A stretch of DNA of 64,000 nucleotides from NCBI GenBank assembly GCA_010015675.1, contig ML977020.1, positions 1-64,000 of the forward strand, read 5' to 3'. The notes under the pieces were generated by a model, which ran no database searches, was not told the origin of the DNA, and saw only the letters and a list, made by a program, of their open reading frames with translations. The position numbers and the translations under genes were made by a program. The stretch comes from Byssothecium circinans (Eukaryota; Ascomycota; Dothideomycetes; Pleosporales; Massarinaceae). Positions 21,187 through 31,761 of the stretch are shown in pieces; the stretch's first letter is position 1, and every line of letters starts with the position of its first letter.

Positions 21187-22495
21187 GCCGCAGGCATACA
21201 ATACAGTGAGGAGATGGAGAAGTTTCCGATTGTGGGGCCGGTTGAAGTGGGAGGATAAGACGGTGGGGACGTTTTAGGTGGGTTGGAAGGGAAGGGAAGG
21301 GATGGGATGGGAAAAGGTAGGTAGTTTGGTTGGCGTCAGAATACATATAAACAATCCCACTTGTATGGGAGACTTGCTCAGTATGAGTCTTACGAACAGT
21401 CCATTCTCATGTGCATCGCCAATGGACGAGATCGATACCTATTTCTACTTCGCCAAACAGCTCAGAAAACGCGTTGAGAGGCGATTAAAAGGGCCCTGTC
21501 CCTGACAACATGTCTTATCCCTTATCCCAACCTATGAATCCCAAACCACCCTCTCAAAAAGCTCCAATCTATTCTCAAAATCATCCTCCCAATATACCAA
21601 AACAATTCCTCTTACCAGCTCTAACACTGCCCATCAGTCACATTTAGCAACCCACCAAAAAAGCCATCCTTCCAACAAGATAAATTCACCGACCGAAAAG
21701 AGCAGCATTCCTCGGCCGTCCCTTGCCGAGCCCCGCACCACAACTGACGCGACACCAACCGACACAGAACACCTGCAGCGGCTGTGCAACATCCCTAGGA
21801 GCGAAACGATGCGGCGCGACGTCAGACTCCGATATCGTCATTCATCGTCTCTTCCTACTATTCATACCCACATACCTCGACTTGTTCGATATTTTCATTT
21901 CAGGTAAATAGATAGTACTGGCTTGGCTTGGTGCCTTCGCTTCGCGCAGTGGAGTGCATAACAATTGCGCAGGACCTGCACGAAAAAAGGCTCGACTTTT
22001 CTATCTCTAGATACTTGAAAAGCGTCAATGCCCATATTTTCCACTCTTATCCCAGCAATGGTTTGCTTGGGAAGCAAAAAGAGCATGCATCACCTCAAAC
22101 CCCTCACGTCGAAGCTGGCACTGCCCTTGCTGGAGTTCAAAGGCGCGCTGCTCCGCCAGCCAGTGTAACGGTACCAGTTAGAATCCGACGCTTTTGCGTT
22201 CCAAGTATGTTGTGATGGGAATAAAAACACAATTGAATCAAAAGGTACCACGGATGGAACGTTGTTCTTCTCCATCTCCATGGCAATTTCGTTCGGAAAA
22301 TCTCTCTCTATCTCATGACCTTCTTCTCTTTCTCTTCCATATAGTATTAGTACCAGCACCAGCACTAGCGCCAGAACCTCCAGCCTCTTCAGGATCTTCA
22401 AATACTTCAACACCTTCCAAAAAAAACTTCAAAACCACCACGCATCACGTCCCCAACCACAACCATAACCTAAACCCCACACCCCACAGCAAACC
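21187..22495. other. intergenic about 1.3 kb, nothing recognised
   Basis: Short frames only. A C-rich pyrimidine tract precedes the next small gene, as often seen in fungal promoters. No repeat or RNA gene identified. Confidence 0.45.
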
Positions 22496-22708
22496 ATGTG
22501 CACCATCCACTACACCATCCACCTCTGTTCGCACTGGGTCCCCTTCCCGGATCCCACGACGAAAAAGATCCTCGAAATCTGCCCCACGGCCAAAGACCAC
22601 CGTCCCGGCGTGCCGTGTCCCGAAACGCAGTGGCACCACGAGGTAGAGAAGAGGAGCACGGCGCTGTGTAATAAGTGTCTCTGGGATATTAATATCAAGG
22701 GGAAGTGA
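22496..22708 (+). CDS. small Cys/His-rich protein (70 aa), unknown function
   Basis: A single short frame encodes MCTIHYTIHLCSHWVPF followed by an ICP motif, a PGVPCPE motif and a final LCNKC pair. The layout of an early C-x-I-H, then C-S-H and a late C-x2-C is typical of very small fungal Cys/His proteins found in Dothideomycetes. The start ATG follows a C-rich leader. There is no signal peptide, so it is probably cytosolic or nuclear. The function is unknown, and it may be related to its upstream neighbour at 20.9-21.2 kb. Confidence 0.5.
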   Translation: MCTIHYTIHLCSHWVPFPDPTTKKILEICPTAKDHRPGVPCPETQWHHEVEKRSTALCNKCLWDINIKGK

Positions 22709-23821
22709 AGGGAATGAGTCTTTAGGGGTTGGAGTTTGATAATGGGATCGTCAGGATGGGATGAGAGGAGGGGGGCTTGGGGAGATGTAGGGGGGTGGAG
22801 GGGAAGAGGGGAGAAAGATGGATTGGATGAATGAGGAGAGGGGTATTTTTAGTGGCAGAGGACGGGGGGAAGATGGCAGTGGGAAAAGAGGGTGGTGTGG
22901 AAAATGTTCATGGCATGTTGGGAGATTTCCAGCAAAAAAAAAAAACCCAGAAAGATCGATGAGCGGAAATAAACAAAAATAACAACAGCAACAACAACAA
23001 ATCCAACGAGAGCGTCCTTATCCCAGAGGAACAGGAACTCCAATCCTGCTTTTTGGTTCTTGGTTCTTGGTTCTCGGTTCTGGAGTAGAAATGTGCCCAC
23101 GCGTCCGCGTACGCCCCTGCGAAGGAGAAGGGTGTGAAATGTGAGTTCTATTTCACCTCCCCTCCTCTTTCCACCTTCTACCTTTAGACCCTCCTCAGTG
23201 GTAGCTGGGAAATCTCACAGCCTCCGCGTGGAAACATCAACCGTTTCCTTTCTACTGACTGACTGACCGAACTAGGTAGGCAAGATGTTAACGGCTGCCT
23301 GCCACACACACCTCCCCCATCGCCGCGGACTACGGATTCCTCGCAACAGTAGCGGGGCGTGTTAGAGCGTTGAGGATTAGACTGCGAGGTTCTAGCATCT
23401 GTGCCTGTGCCGAAGTATATCAAATTCCGCGAGTAAGTAGTATGAAAAGACCAGCTCTAGGGGGGGAAGGGTAACGAATCCGACGCAGGAGGAAAGAGCG
23501 AACCGGCGCGCAGCGGCGCAGGAAAAGAAGAACAAGCACGGCACTGCCAACCAAGAACTAAAACTAAGATCAAAACACATCATATATCTACTGAGGATCT
23601 GAGGAGGTGAGGCCTTCAAGATCCATGAACAGCGAACCCAAGACATTCTAAAGAATCATAATGCTTTGCACACGCACGTCTATCCATCCAATGCACAACA
23701 AAAAAAGACACCGGCACCAACACCAACACCTGCCCCCTTAACATACAGATGCCCATGCGTCTATATCTATATTCCCAACCAGCTCCACCTCCATCTCTAC
23801 TCTACCCGTCGCAGGCCGCTA
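22709..23821. other. intergenic about 1.1 kb with short simple repeats
   Basis: Contains an A-rich tract near 22935, ACAACA-type repeats near 22980-23000, and four tandem copies of TTGGTTCT-like units near 23050-23080. No gene recognised. Confidence 0.5.
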
Positions 23822-26279
23822 TCAAAAACCCTCACCCACCCCCACCTCCCCCCCAACCAACCCACTAGTAAGCCCCTTCATCCTCCTCCCCAGTAAATCA
23901 TCCTCACTCGCCAAACTAACCAAGCTCTTCCTCCTCGCCCGCCCATCCCTCTTCCCTCTATCCCTCCCCCTTCCTCTCCCCCTTTCCTTCCCATTAACCC
24001 TAGACCCCGCCCTCCCCCCTTCCGCCACGTTTCCCCTCCCCCTAGACTTAGACCCCGAGCCAGCCCCCAACCCCCTCAACGGCATCATCTCCAACGGCCT
24101 ATCCTCCTCCGCCGACGACGCCGTCCCCGAGCGCTGATGATACCTCGCCCCGGCTCCCCTCCCAGACCTCGACAGCCCATCCACCGCCTCCGCCAACCCC
24201 ACCATGCCGAAATAATCACCCTGTTCCCTCCTTCCCGTGTAGCCCCCATACCTGCCCCCCTCAAACCTTTCCGTAAGCGGCGTTTCCACCGCCCCATTCC
24301 CCGACTCCTCCGCCTCAAACGCCTCCTGAAACCACCTCCCACATCTTGAAATATACTTCCACCCCTCGGGGAAAACACTCACAAACTGCAAGAACCCATG
24401 GCTTATGCCCGGCACGAGTTCCACATTGACCCAATCGCTTTCCCGGAACGAGCCCCGCGCCCACTCCAGCCCCATTTCCTTGCCGTACGCGAATTCCGCG
24501 CGTTTCGCCTGGCGGATCCGGCCTGCGAAGATCACCGTGTCGTCGACGAGCGGGTCGCGCTCGCCGGTTAGCATCCAGAGGCGCGGGAACTTGGAGAGCA
24601 GCGATTCCGGGGCCAGGAGCGGCGAGAGGAGAAAGTCGGTGGAGAAGTCGGGGCGGTTGTGCGGCCCGATGTACAGGATTATCATGGCGCGCATCATTTC
24701 GGGGGTGAGGATGCGGTCGTTGAAGTAGGATATCATGCTGGAGGTTGCGAGGCGGGTTTTTATTTGTGTATGCGGGAGGGCGGGCGCGGGTTGGTGTTGT
24801 TGTTGGGGTTGGCGCGGGGTTTGGCGGGTGGAGGCGTCGGGCGTTTGGACTGTAGTGGATGATAGGATGCCGTTGAGGGGGATGCTGTCGAAGGGCGACA
24901 GTGAGGGATGGCGCTGGCTATCTCGTCCCGTGTGTGCTGCGGATAAATGAATAGCTGTCTGTGGACTCATAAGCACCTTCTCGCTTGTTGGAGTTCGTGT
25001 AGCAGCAGCAAAATCTGGATCCTGCATTGTCTTCATCTGCATCTCATCTTCACTATCAGAGTGATCCGACGCTCCTGGCGTATTCGGCGCTAAGTGACGA
25101 TAATCATCGCTCTTATGCCTGAGAATGGGTTTATTCTGTTTCCTACTCTTTCGGTCCCGGATCAGCGCCATTTGCTCGTCTGTCATCCAGTTCCCGATGT
25201 TCATGTCTAGTGCTGGGTAGATGAGGACCACGCCCGTGGGTGGCGGTAACGCTTCTTCGCCATGCCATCGCCGCGTTTCCGTGGAGGCGGCTTGCAGTAT
25301 CATTAATACCATGCCTACGGCTAGATTCCCACCCGCCGAGTCCCCGCTCACGATGATCTTCGGCACCTTCTCGCCTGACAAACCCATACAACGTCCCCTC
25401 GTAGAGATAATCGTGTGGTAAACGTCATAGCACTCGTTCAACGCATACGGGTACGGCCATTCGGGCGCCTTCCTGTAATCCAAGCTCAGAATCGGCAGCC
25501 CCGTCTTGCCCGCCCACCCCATAAGCTTGTCATCATGATTCCTCGGATCCATGGCCACGAAGCCACCGCCAGGAACGTCAAGCACGACTTTCTCTTCCCG
25601 TTTCAGCGCCGAGAGCGGGCCGTTGAAGTACAACCAGCCAATGACTGGATCCTTATAGCTACTCTGCTTCGGGCGTGGAATGCGTATCTTGCGCGGCGGA
25701 TACCACATCAGCCTTGGACGCATCATATCCGTCAACGCGGCAAGATACGGTGTCGTTCCTTTATTCCAGCTCACTCGTAAATGGTCCACTGTCAGCGTCG
25801 CCCTGACCTTTCGCACTTTCTCATCCGCCTGTTCCGCGCATATCATGTAGTACACGGTGAACACCAGGGAGCAAAAGTCCCTCAGTCCTTTGTTCTTGAT
25901 CCGCATGGCAGACCAGAACCCCGCGTCTAATGCCGTTGTGACCCATGTTGCGCGGAAATACGAGCGCGAGTAGAGATTTGCCAGCGGTTCGGGGCATTCG
26001 AGGGAGAGCAGTTTGCCGAAATTACGCGCGATGTAGAGGTAGAGGAGCGTTATGAGGACGGTTTGCCAGGTCGTGAGTTTGGTAGAGAGGCGAGAGGATA
26101 TACGGCGGAGGAGCGGTGGGCCATGGCGGTCGCCTCTGGTGAGATGTTAGTACTATGTGGAAAGCTGGGGAGGAATGGGATGCGTGCCTGTAGAGGTAGA
26201 AGGACCAGAATGATACAACTGCCAGCACCTGTATCTTCCGGAACTGCACCGACGGTCTGCCCAGCACGTGGTCTATCAT
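23822..26279 (-). CDS. HSL-family alpha/beta-hydrolase (lipase/esterase), N-terminally anchored
   Basis: Exons are 26188-26279 and 23822-26135. The 52-nt intron starts GC rather than GT and ends CAG after a CTAAC branch. Splicing there joins FWSFYLYR to GDRHGPPLLRR in frame, giving about 800 residues. The N-terminus (MIDHVLGRPSVQFRK) is followed by a hydrophobic helix and a second one (TVLITLLYLYI). The hydrolase core has the oxyanion motif VPGGGFV (HGGGF in most relatives), nucleophile elbow GDSAGGN, Asp in GERDPLVDD and His in ISHGFLQF. All catalytic residues are therefore present. A long Ser/Pro-rich insertion (about residues 340-480) splits the cap, and the C-terminal 110 residues are Arg/Gly-rich and disordered. 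It is likely an ER- or lipid-droplet-associated esterase (inference). It lies next to the GATAAG array, whose nearest GATAAG is about 370 bp upstream of the start. Confidence 0.85.
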
Positions 26280-26639
26280 CCTCCAATCTTTCCAGGTGTC
26301 TTACAATCTACCGCGAAGCTGTTGGTTCCTGCGATATGGTTTCGTAATGCGTGTACATGGAAGAGCGCCGTTACTGCGTGTCACTAAAGCGCGTCGTCGT
26401 AGTTCGTGAATGAGAATTGAAGCCAGCAGTGAAAAGACCAGCAAAGATGGCTCAGCCGTAATCATCCATTGCTTCGGCCGCCTCCAAGCGTGTCCAAAGC
26501 CTTGTTCGTGCGCGCGCTGGGTGGCAGGGCAGACCGCCGCATGTGACGCATTCCACCGCCGAACATGTGAAAGGCCTTTGATGACATCAGCTTCGGCTGT
26601 CGGCTTTGTTGCATTGCGGATGCCGCAACCTACCCCATG

Positions 26640-28860
26640 GGGCAGATCTGATAAGATGCAAAGGTTTTCGTCCATCGTGTGTTTCGGGGTAAAACGCACC
26701 GGCAGACGTGAACTCCGAATTTAAGCCGCCAGCACACCTACGCGCTCGATTCTCACCACTTCATGTATACTTTTGTATAGAGAGTACATTTCTACTATCA
26801 TCTACACCACCTTAGAGGAGAAAACATCATTTTATAGCAGGTTTTGAGTGTTTCCGCAATTTCGGCGGTCAATCCGGTTCCCGCGAGAGAGCAAACTACC
26901 CCATGAGGCAAAACTGATAAGATGATGAGAAAAACCGTCCATCGCAGTGACTTTCGGGAGCCGATAGAGCACATCACCTGCAACCACCAAAACTCAAATT
27001 CCCAGATCTCGGTTGCCGGCGACCTACTCTAAGATGCAAAAGGAATCCGTCCATTACATACCCTATAAGGTAAATCTGATAAGATAACGAAAACCATCCA
27101 TCGCAGAGCCTTTCAGGAGCCGACAGGGACGTCACCGGCGCGCGAGATGCTCACCAAAAACTTTACCTCCCAGGCAGGTGGTGAATCTCGGTTGCCGGTG
27201 ATCTACCCTATGAGGTAAATTTGATAAGATGATGTGAAAAACATCGATCGCAGTGACTTTCGGGAGCCGGTAGAGTGCATCACCGGCGCGCAAGATCCAC
27301 CACCAAGAGAGATCCTCACCAGAAACTCAACCTCCCAGTCTGGTGCTGAATCTCGGTCGTCGGTGATCTACCCTATAAGGCAAATTTGATAAGATGATGT
27401 GAAAAAGGTCGATCGCAGCGATTTTCGGGAACCGGTAGCGTATGTCACCGACAACTGGGAGGTTGAGGTTTTAGTGAGGATCCCAATTCACTTTTAAGAT
27501 GCAAAAGGAGTTATTACCGTATGAGGTAAATCTGATAAGATGATGTGAAAAAGGTCGATCGCAGAGACTTCGGGAGCCGATAGAGTGAATCACCGGCAAC
27601 CGAGTTTCACCACCAGACTGGGAGGCCGAGGTCTTAGTGAGGATCCCAAGATGCAAAAAGAATTATCACCCTATGAGGTAAATCTGATAAGATAATGAGC
27701 AAAACCGTCCATCGCAGAGACTTCGGGAACCGATAGAGTAGTACTACCATGGGTACCACCGGCGCCCGAGATTCACCACCAAGTGAGAACCTCACCGAAA
27801 ACATAACCTCCCAGTCGTAATATCTTGCTAACGTTAACTATAGGAATAAATATCTAAATATAGAGCTCTCTATTGCTAAACTTTACGCTTATTTCTATAT
27901 AAATGTCTCCATCAAAATACGCTGCTGTTGGCAAGTTAGTGCACTGTGAAGACTGCGATTTTAGCGATTTTGAGATGGTTTTGCAGTGTCTCGTCTGGTG
28001 GTGAATCTCGGTCGCCGGTGATATACTCTAAGATGCAAAGAATTCGTCCATCGCATACCCTATAAGGCAATTCTGATAAGATGATGTGAAAATGGTCGAT
28101 TGCAGTGACTTTCGGGAGCCGACGGTGAACAACTGACTGATTGTCGCTAACCCTCTTACGCTCATCGCATACCCTATAAGGTAAATTTGATAAGATAATG
28201 GGGAAAAGGTCGATCGCAGCGACTTTCGGGAGCCGGAAGTGAACAACTGAGGGATTGCCGTCAACCCTATAAGGCAATTCTGATAAGAGGTTGATCGCAG
28301 TGACTTCGGGAGCCGAAGGTGAACAACCGACTGATTGTCGTCTCACACGCATCGCATACCCTATGAGGCAATTCTGATACAATAATATGAAAAAGGTCGA
28401 TTGCAGTGACTTTCGGGAGCCGAAGGTGAATGACTGACTGATTGTTTATGTGAAAAAGGTCGATCGCAGTGACTTCGGGAGCCGAAGGTGAACGACCCTC
28501 TCACACGCATCACATACTCTATGAGGCAATTCTGATACAATAATATGAAAAGGGTCGATTGCAGTGACTTTCGGGAGCCGGAGGTGAACAACGAAGGGAT
28601 TCTCGCCAACCATCCCACACTCACCGCATACCCTATAAGGCAATTCTGATAAGATAATGTGAAAAGGGTCGATCGCAGTAACTTCGGGAGCCGAAAGTGA
28701 ACAACCGACCGCTTGCCGCCAACGCCCTCGCACTCATCGCATGCCCTATGAGGCAAATCGGATAAGATAAAGAGAAAAACTGTCCATCGCAGCGACTTTC
28801 GGGAACCGAAGCGGGAGCCGAAGGTGAATGAACAAACTGAGGGATTGTCACCAACAAATA
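26640..28860. repeat. degenerate tandem array with repeated GATAAG core, about 14-16 units
   Basis: Units of roughly 110-170 bp share CCCTATRAGGYAAAT, then TGATAAGATRATG, then GTCGATCGCAGTGACTT and CGGGAGCCG. GATAAG cores start at 26650, 26916, 27078, 27223, 27388, 27534, 27686, 28075, 28189, 28282, 28648 and 28761. Two units carry GATACA instead (28376, 28534). Units left of about 28.0 kb are longer and contain an extra block with TCTCGGTTGCCGGTGAT. GATAAG fits the HGATAR site of fungal GATA factors (AreA/NIT2, SRE). The array lies upstream of the esterase (start 26279) and abuts the 3' end of the beta-propeller gene (28879). Frames within it are periodic and not accepted as genes. Confidence 0.85.
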
Positions 28861-28878
28861 ATGCTGCCTTCTGCGCAC

Positions 28879-30721
28879 TCATCTCACGCCCAATGCGACA
28901 AGTCTCCCCAACCCATCAAAAACATACACTCTCCCATCGCCGAAAACAGGCCTACTATACTTCCCCGCACCCTGCACCTTCACCTCTGTCGCATTCCCTC
29001 CGAAACCCCCGCCAATTCGCACTGCTTCCAAACTTCCATTCACCGGCACCGCCTTGTATGCCAGCAACCCCTGGACCGCATCTGTCAACCACACGATCCC
29101 CGTGCCCGCTTCGCCGTTCTTGCTAGTCACGGTAGGTATACCGGCGCCTTCTGAATGTGCCGAAGATTTGCCCGCGAGCGTGAAGAACGCGGATGTAGAA
29201 TTTGAAGACGCGTTTGTGAATTTGTAGGCCGAGAGGGGAGCGTTGTCTGGATTGACGTAGATGTAGCCACCTTCCAAAGGATACGATCCGATACCACTTG
29301 ATATTCTGCCGTCCAATGTCAGAGTTTGAAGTACGCCGTCCGAACCATTTGCGCCTTGTCGGTATCCACCCAGGTTGTCGAGATTATGGATGTATAGCTT
29401 CGAACTTCTACCCGTCACGCCTAGTCTTCCCGCACTTCCTGTCTTAAACGTATTTGGCTCTAGGATAGAGAAGCCGCCGCTTTCGATGCTCTGGTTCCCA
29501 TTTGGCTGGACGTCGTACGGACGGAAGAAGTCGACGAACTGCACGCCATCGTCGGTGAGGCTGATTCGAACCGCCGAGCTGGAAAGTATATCTTGGTGCG
29601 TATGTCCTGCTATAGGGGCTGTAGAGTTCGCTGCACCTAAAGGTCCACTCCCGTTGTCAACTGCAAAGAACACATCCTCCCCATCAGAAGCAAGACTCAT
29701 CCCAGCCTGCGAGATCCCCGCCGCACCTCCACCATGCTTCAGCGTCCAATCATCCGAATACGAAGAGCCTTGACCAGCCTGAGTGACCCAGCGGTTGATC
29801 GAGCGAGTGTTGATGTTGATCGCAACGACGGTGCCAGTGTAGTTGAACGCATCGCAGAGGCCACCGAAGCCAGCATACACAACATCATTGACGAGTGTCA
29901 ACGAAGTTTGTTGTAAGACGAGACCGCCGATAAATATCCTCCGTGCATCGTTATCGGCAGGGTAATCGTCCATGGACAGAGGGAACTTGTAGACATCCAG
30001 CAGCGTTTCGAGGTAGACGGCATAGAGGTAGTATACACCGTTGATGGCAGGCGCTGCACCACCAGGCGCGCGGTAATCCCTGATTTGGAAATCAGTTGAA
30101 CATTCCTCCATGGATGACCTTGGGTCGAAAGCCTGGCCACTATTCCATACCCAAGCTACTTTCCAAAGCCACAATTGCTGCTGGACTTCAACCGAATGAA
30201 GGATACTCACTCAATATACGACTTGGCGTAGAAAAAGGCGATATCATAGTCCGGATACACAACCGGTGCCCCCATGATCCCCATATTGCGACTCTCGCTC
30301 TCACACCGCGCGCCACTCATAGCCCACGGCTGCGCGACTTGTCTCTCAGCCAGCACTTCACCCGTCGCCGCATCAATCGACCTAATGACATTCTCGGTTG
30401 ATGCTGTGAAGACGATCTGCTTGCCGGATTGAAGGGTATGGACGAGAGGTTTTGCGTAATGCTATATCTGGGAGTCAGCTTCAACGCAGCGGAGTATGGG
30501 TGCAGTAGGTTGAAGACCTTCTCTTCCGGCTTGAACGTGACGTTCCAGAGCTGCTTGAACTGTGACAAGGCGTCCCGATCAATGTTATGGTCGCCGCCCA
30601 CGTACCCTGATTGTCCGAGGTCCGCGTCGCGTGGAGAATCTGAAGGTGCGGCAGCATTGGCAAAGATTTCGAACGCCAATACAACGCCCAATAAAGCAGT
30701 CGATACGTTGAAACGGGCCAT
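28879..30721 (-). CDS. secreted PQQ-like beta-propeller protein
   Basis: Exons are 30518-30721, 30211-30461 and 28879-30079. Introns of 56 nt (GTCTTC...ATATAG) and 131 nt (GTGAGT...ATCAG) keep one frame of about 551 residues. The protein starts with a signal peptide (MARFNVSTALLGVVLAFEIF...). It then shows the beta-propeller pattern of the fungal quinoprotein alcohol-dehydrogenase-like family: QSGYVGGDHNI, KPLVHTLQSGKQIVFTAST, NGVYYLYAVYLETL, IGGLVLQQTSL, GIGSYPLEGGYIYV, IPTVTSKNGEAGTGIVWLTD and RPVFGDGRVYV. Many NxS/T sites fit a glycosylated extracellular protein. Substrate and cofactor are unknown for these fungal proteins. The first 5' splice site (GTCTTC) is weak but fits relatives. Confidence 0.85.
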
Positions 30722-31610
30722 CTTTCAGAGCTCCATTGAAGTAGGAGGATATCTCTCCAAACGCACTTCCAAAAATTGCCTGTTCCACGAGTCCGGGAGT
30801 GGCTATATTCACGGCCTGGAAACGCGTTTGGTACAGCAGCTCCAAGCTCTTAAGTACCAAGTCGTATAGCATGACTAGTGTTGCGAGTTGGAATTATGGA
30901 GATAAATATTCTGGCCATATGACATTCAGGGCATTGTATCCATCCGTTATGGGCACAGTGTCGCCGCGGTAGTTGATGTGATTGAGTGTTCTCGTCTCGG
31001 TATATTGTAGAGCTGCGCCGTCGATTTAGCCACAACCAATCCAATGATGCAATCGGCTATATTAGCCAACTTGGTCCTGGAGATCAAGATTGCCTACGCC
31101 CTTGCAATAGACATAGGCCATGTTGCTTGACTTTTGCTCTGCCGCTATGAATGCTGTAGAGCATACTGGAAAATGTACGGAGATGAGGTCCATATAGATC
31201 AATGCCTGAAGATCGAAAGGATCCTAAGATCATGACAAGAGACGAAAGTGGAAGCTAGTCTAGTATCTAGGTCTCCGTCGACAAGTAGTTCCTATGCATT
31301 GGCCTGTTCGATCATTATTTCACCTTCGACTTTCTCCTCGCGACTCTGTCCGATCGAAAGTTTAAATCGTGAGCAACGACCCGGATTTTCCTCGATGTAA
31401 AAATGAAGGTAGCTCATGCGACATTTCCCCCTTTTTGTTCTTCAAAATGACCTCAAACTCTGCACTCCTCGTTAACCAGTATTCTGCTACCTAGTGAAAT
31501 GTTTTGGGAAGCATACCGCCGAGGACGAGTCGTGTAGCGATATGTGAGGTAGAAAGGCAGCGATTAGAGTGCGCGCTATCAAATTTTGGCCCATGTAAAA
31601 TGTGAGTTCA
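30722..31610. other. intergenic about 0.9 kb, nothing recognised
   Basis: Upstream of the beta-propeller gene and downstream of the STAND gene. Short frames only. No repeat or RNA gene seen. Confidence 0.5.
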
Positions 31611-31761
31611 GTGCGCCTCTTTCCGGGTCATTGATAAGCCAAAGTGGTGATTCCAGTTTCCAATAGCATATAGAAGAAGGGCGAGTGTGCGCCTCTTTCT
31701 GGGTCATTGATAGAGATAAAGTGAAAAGGCCAGTTTTCAATAGCATATAGAAGAAGGGCGA
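31611..31761 (-). repeat. two-copy 76-bp tandem duplication at the end of the STAND gene
   Basis: 31611-31684 and 31687-31761 are about 80 percent alike, each running GTGCGCCTCTTTC ... GGGTCATTGATA ... AATAGCATATAGAAGAAGGGCGA. In the coding direction both give INDPERGA...; the second copy carries the stop (TAA) that ends the frame at 31628. The duplication therefore truncates or rewrites the C-terminus. Confidence 0.75.

Noticed and set aside
26640..28860. CRISPR-like array
   Set aside because: Units are long, degenerate and without uniform spacers, in a eukaryotic context; it is a minisatellite-type array.
27936..28882. Minus-strand open frames of up to 173 codons inside the tandem array
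   Set aside because: Their residues repeat with the DNA period (recurrent GSRKSL and LIGYAM) and reflect the repeats, not a protein family.
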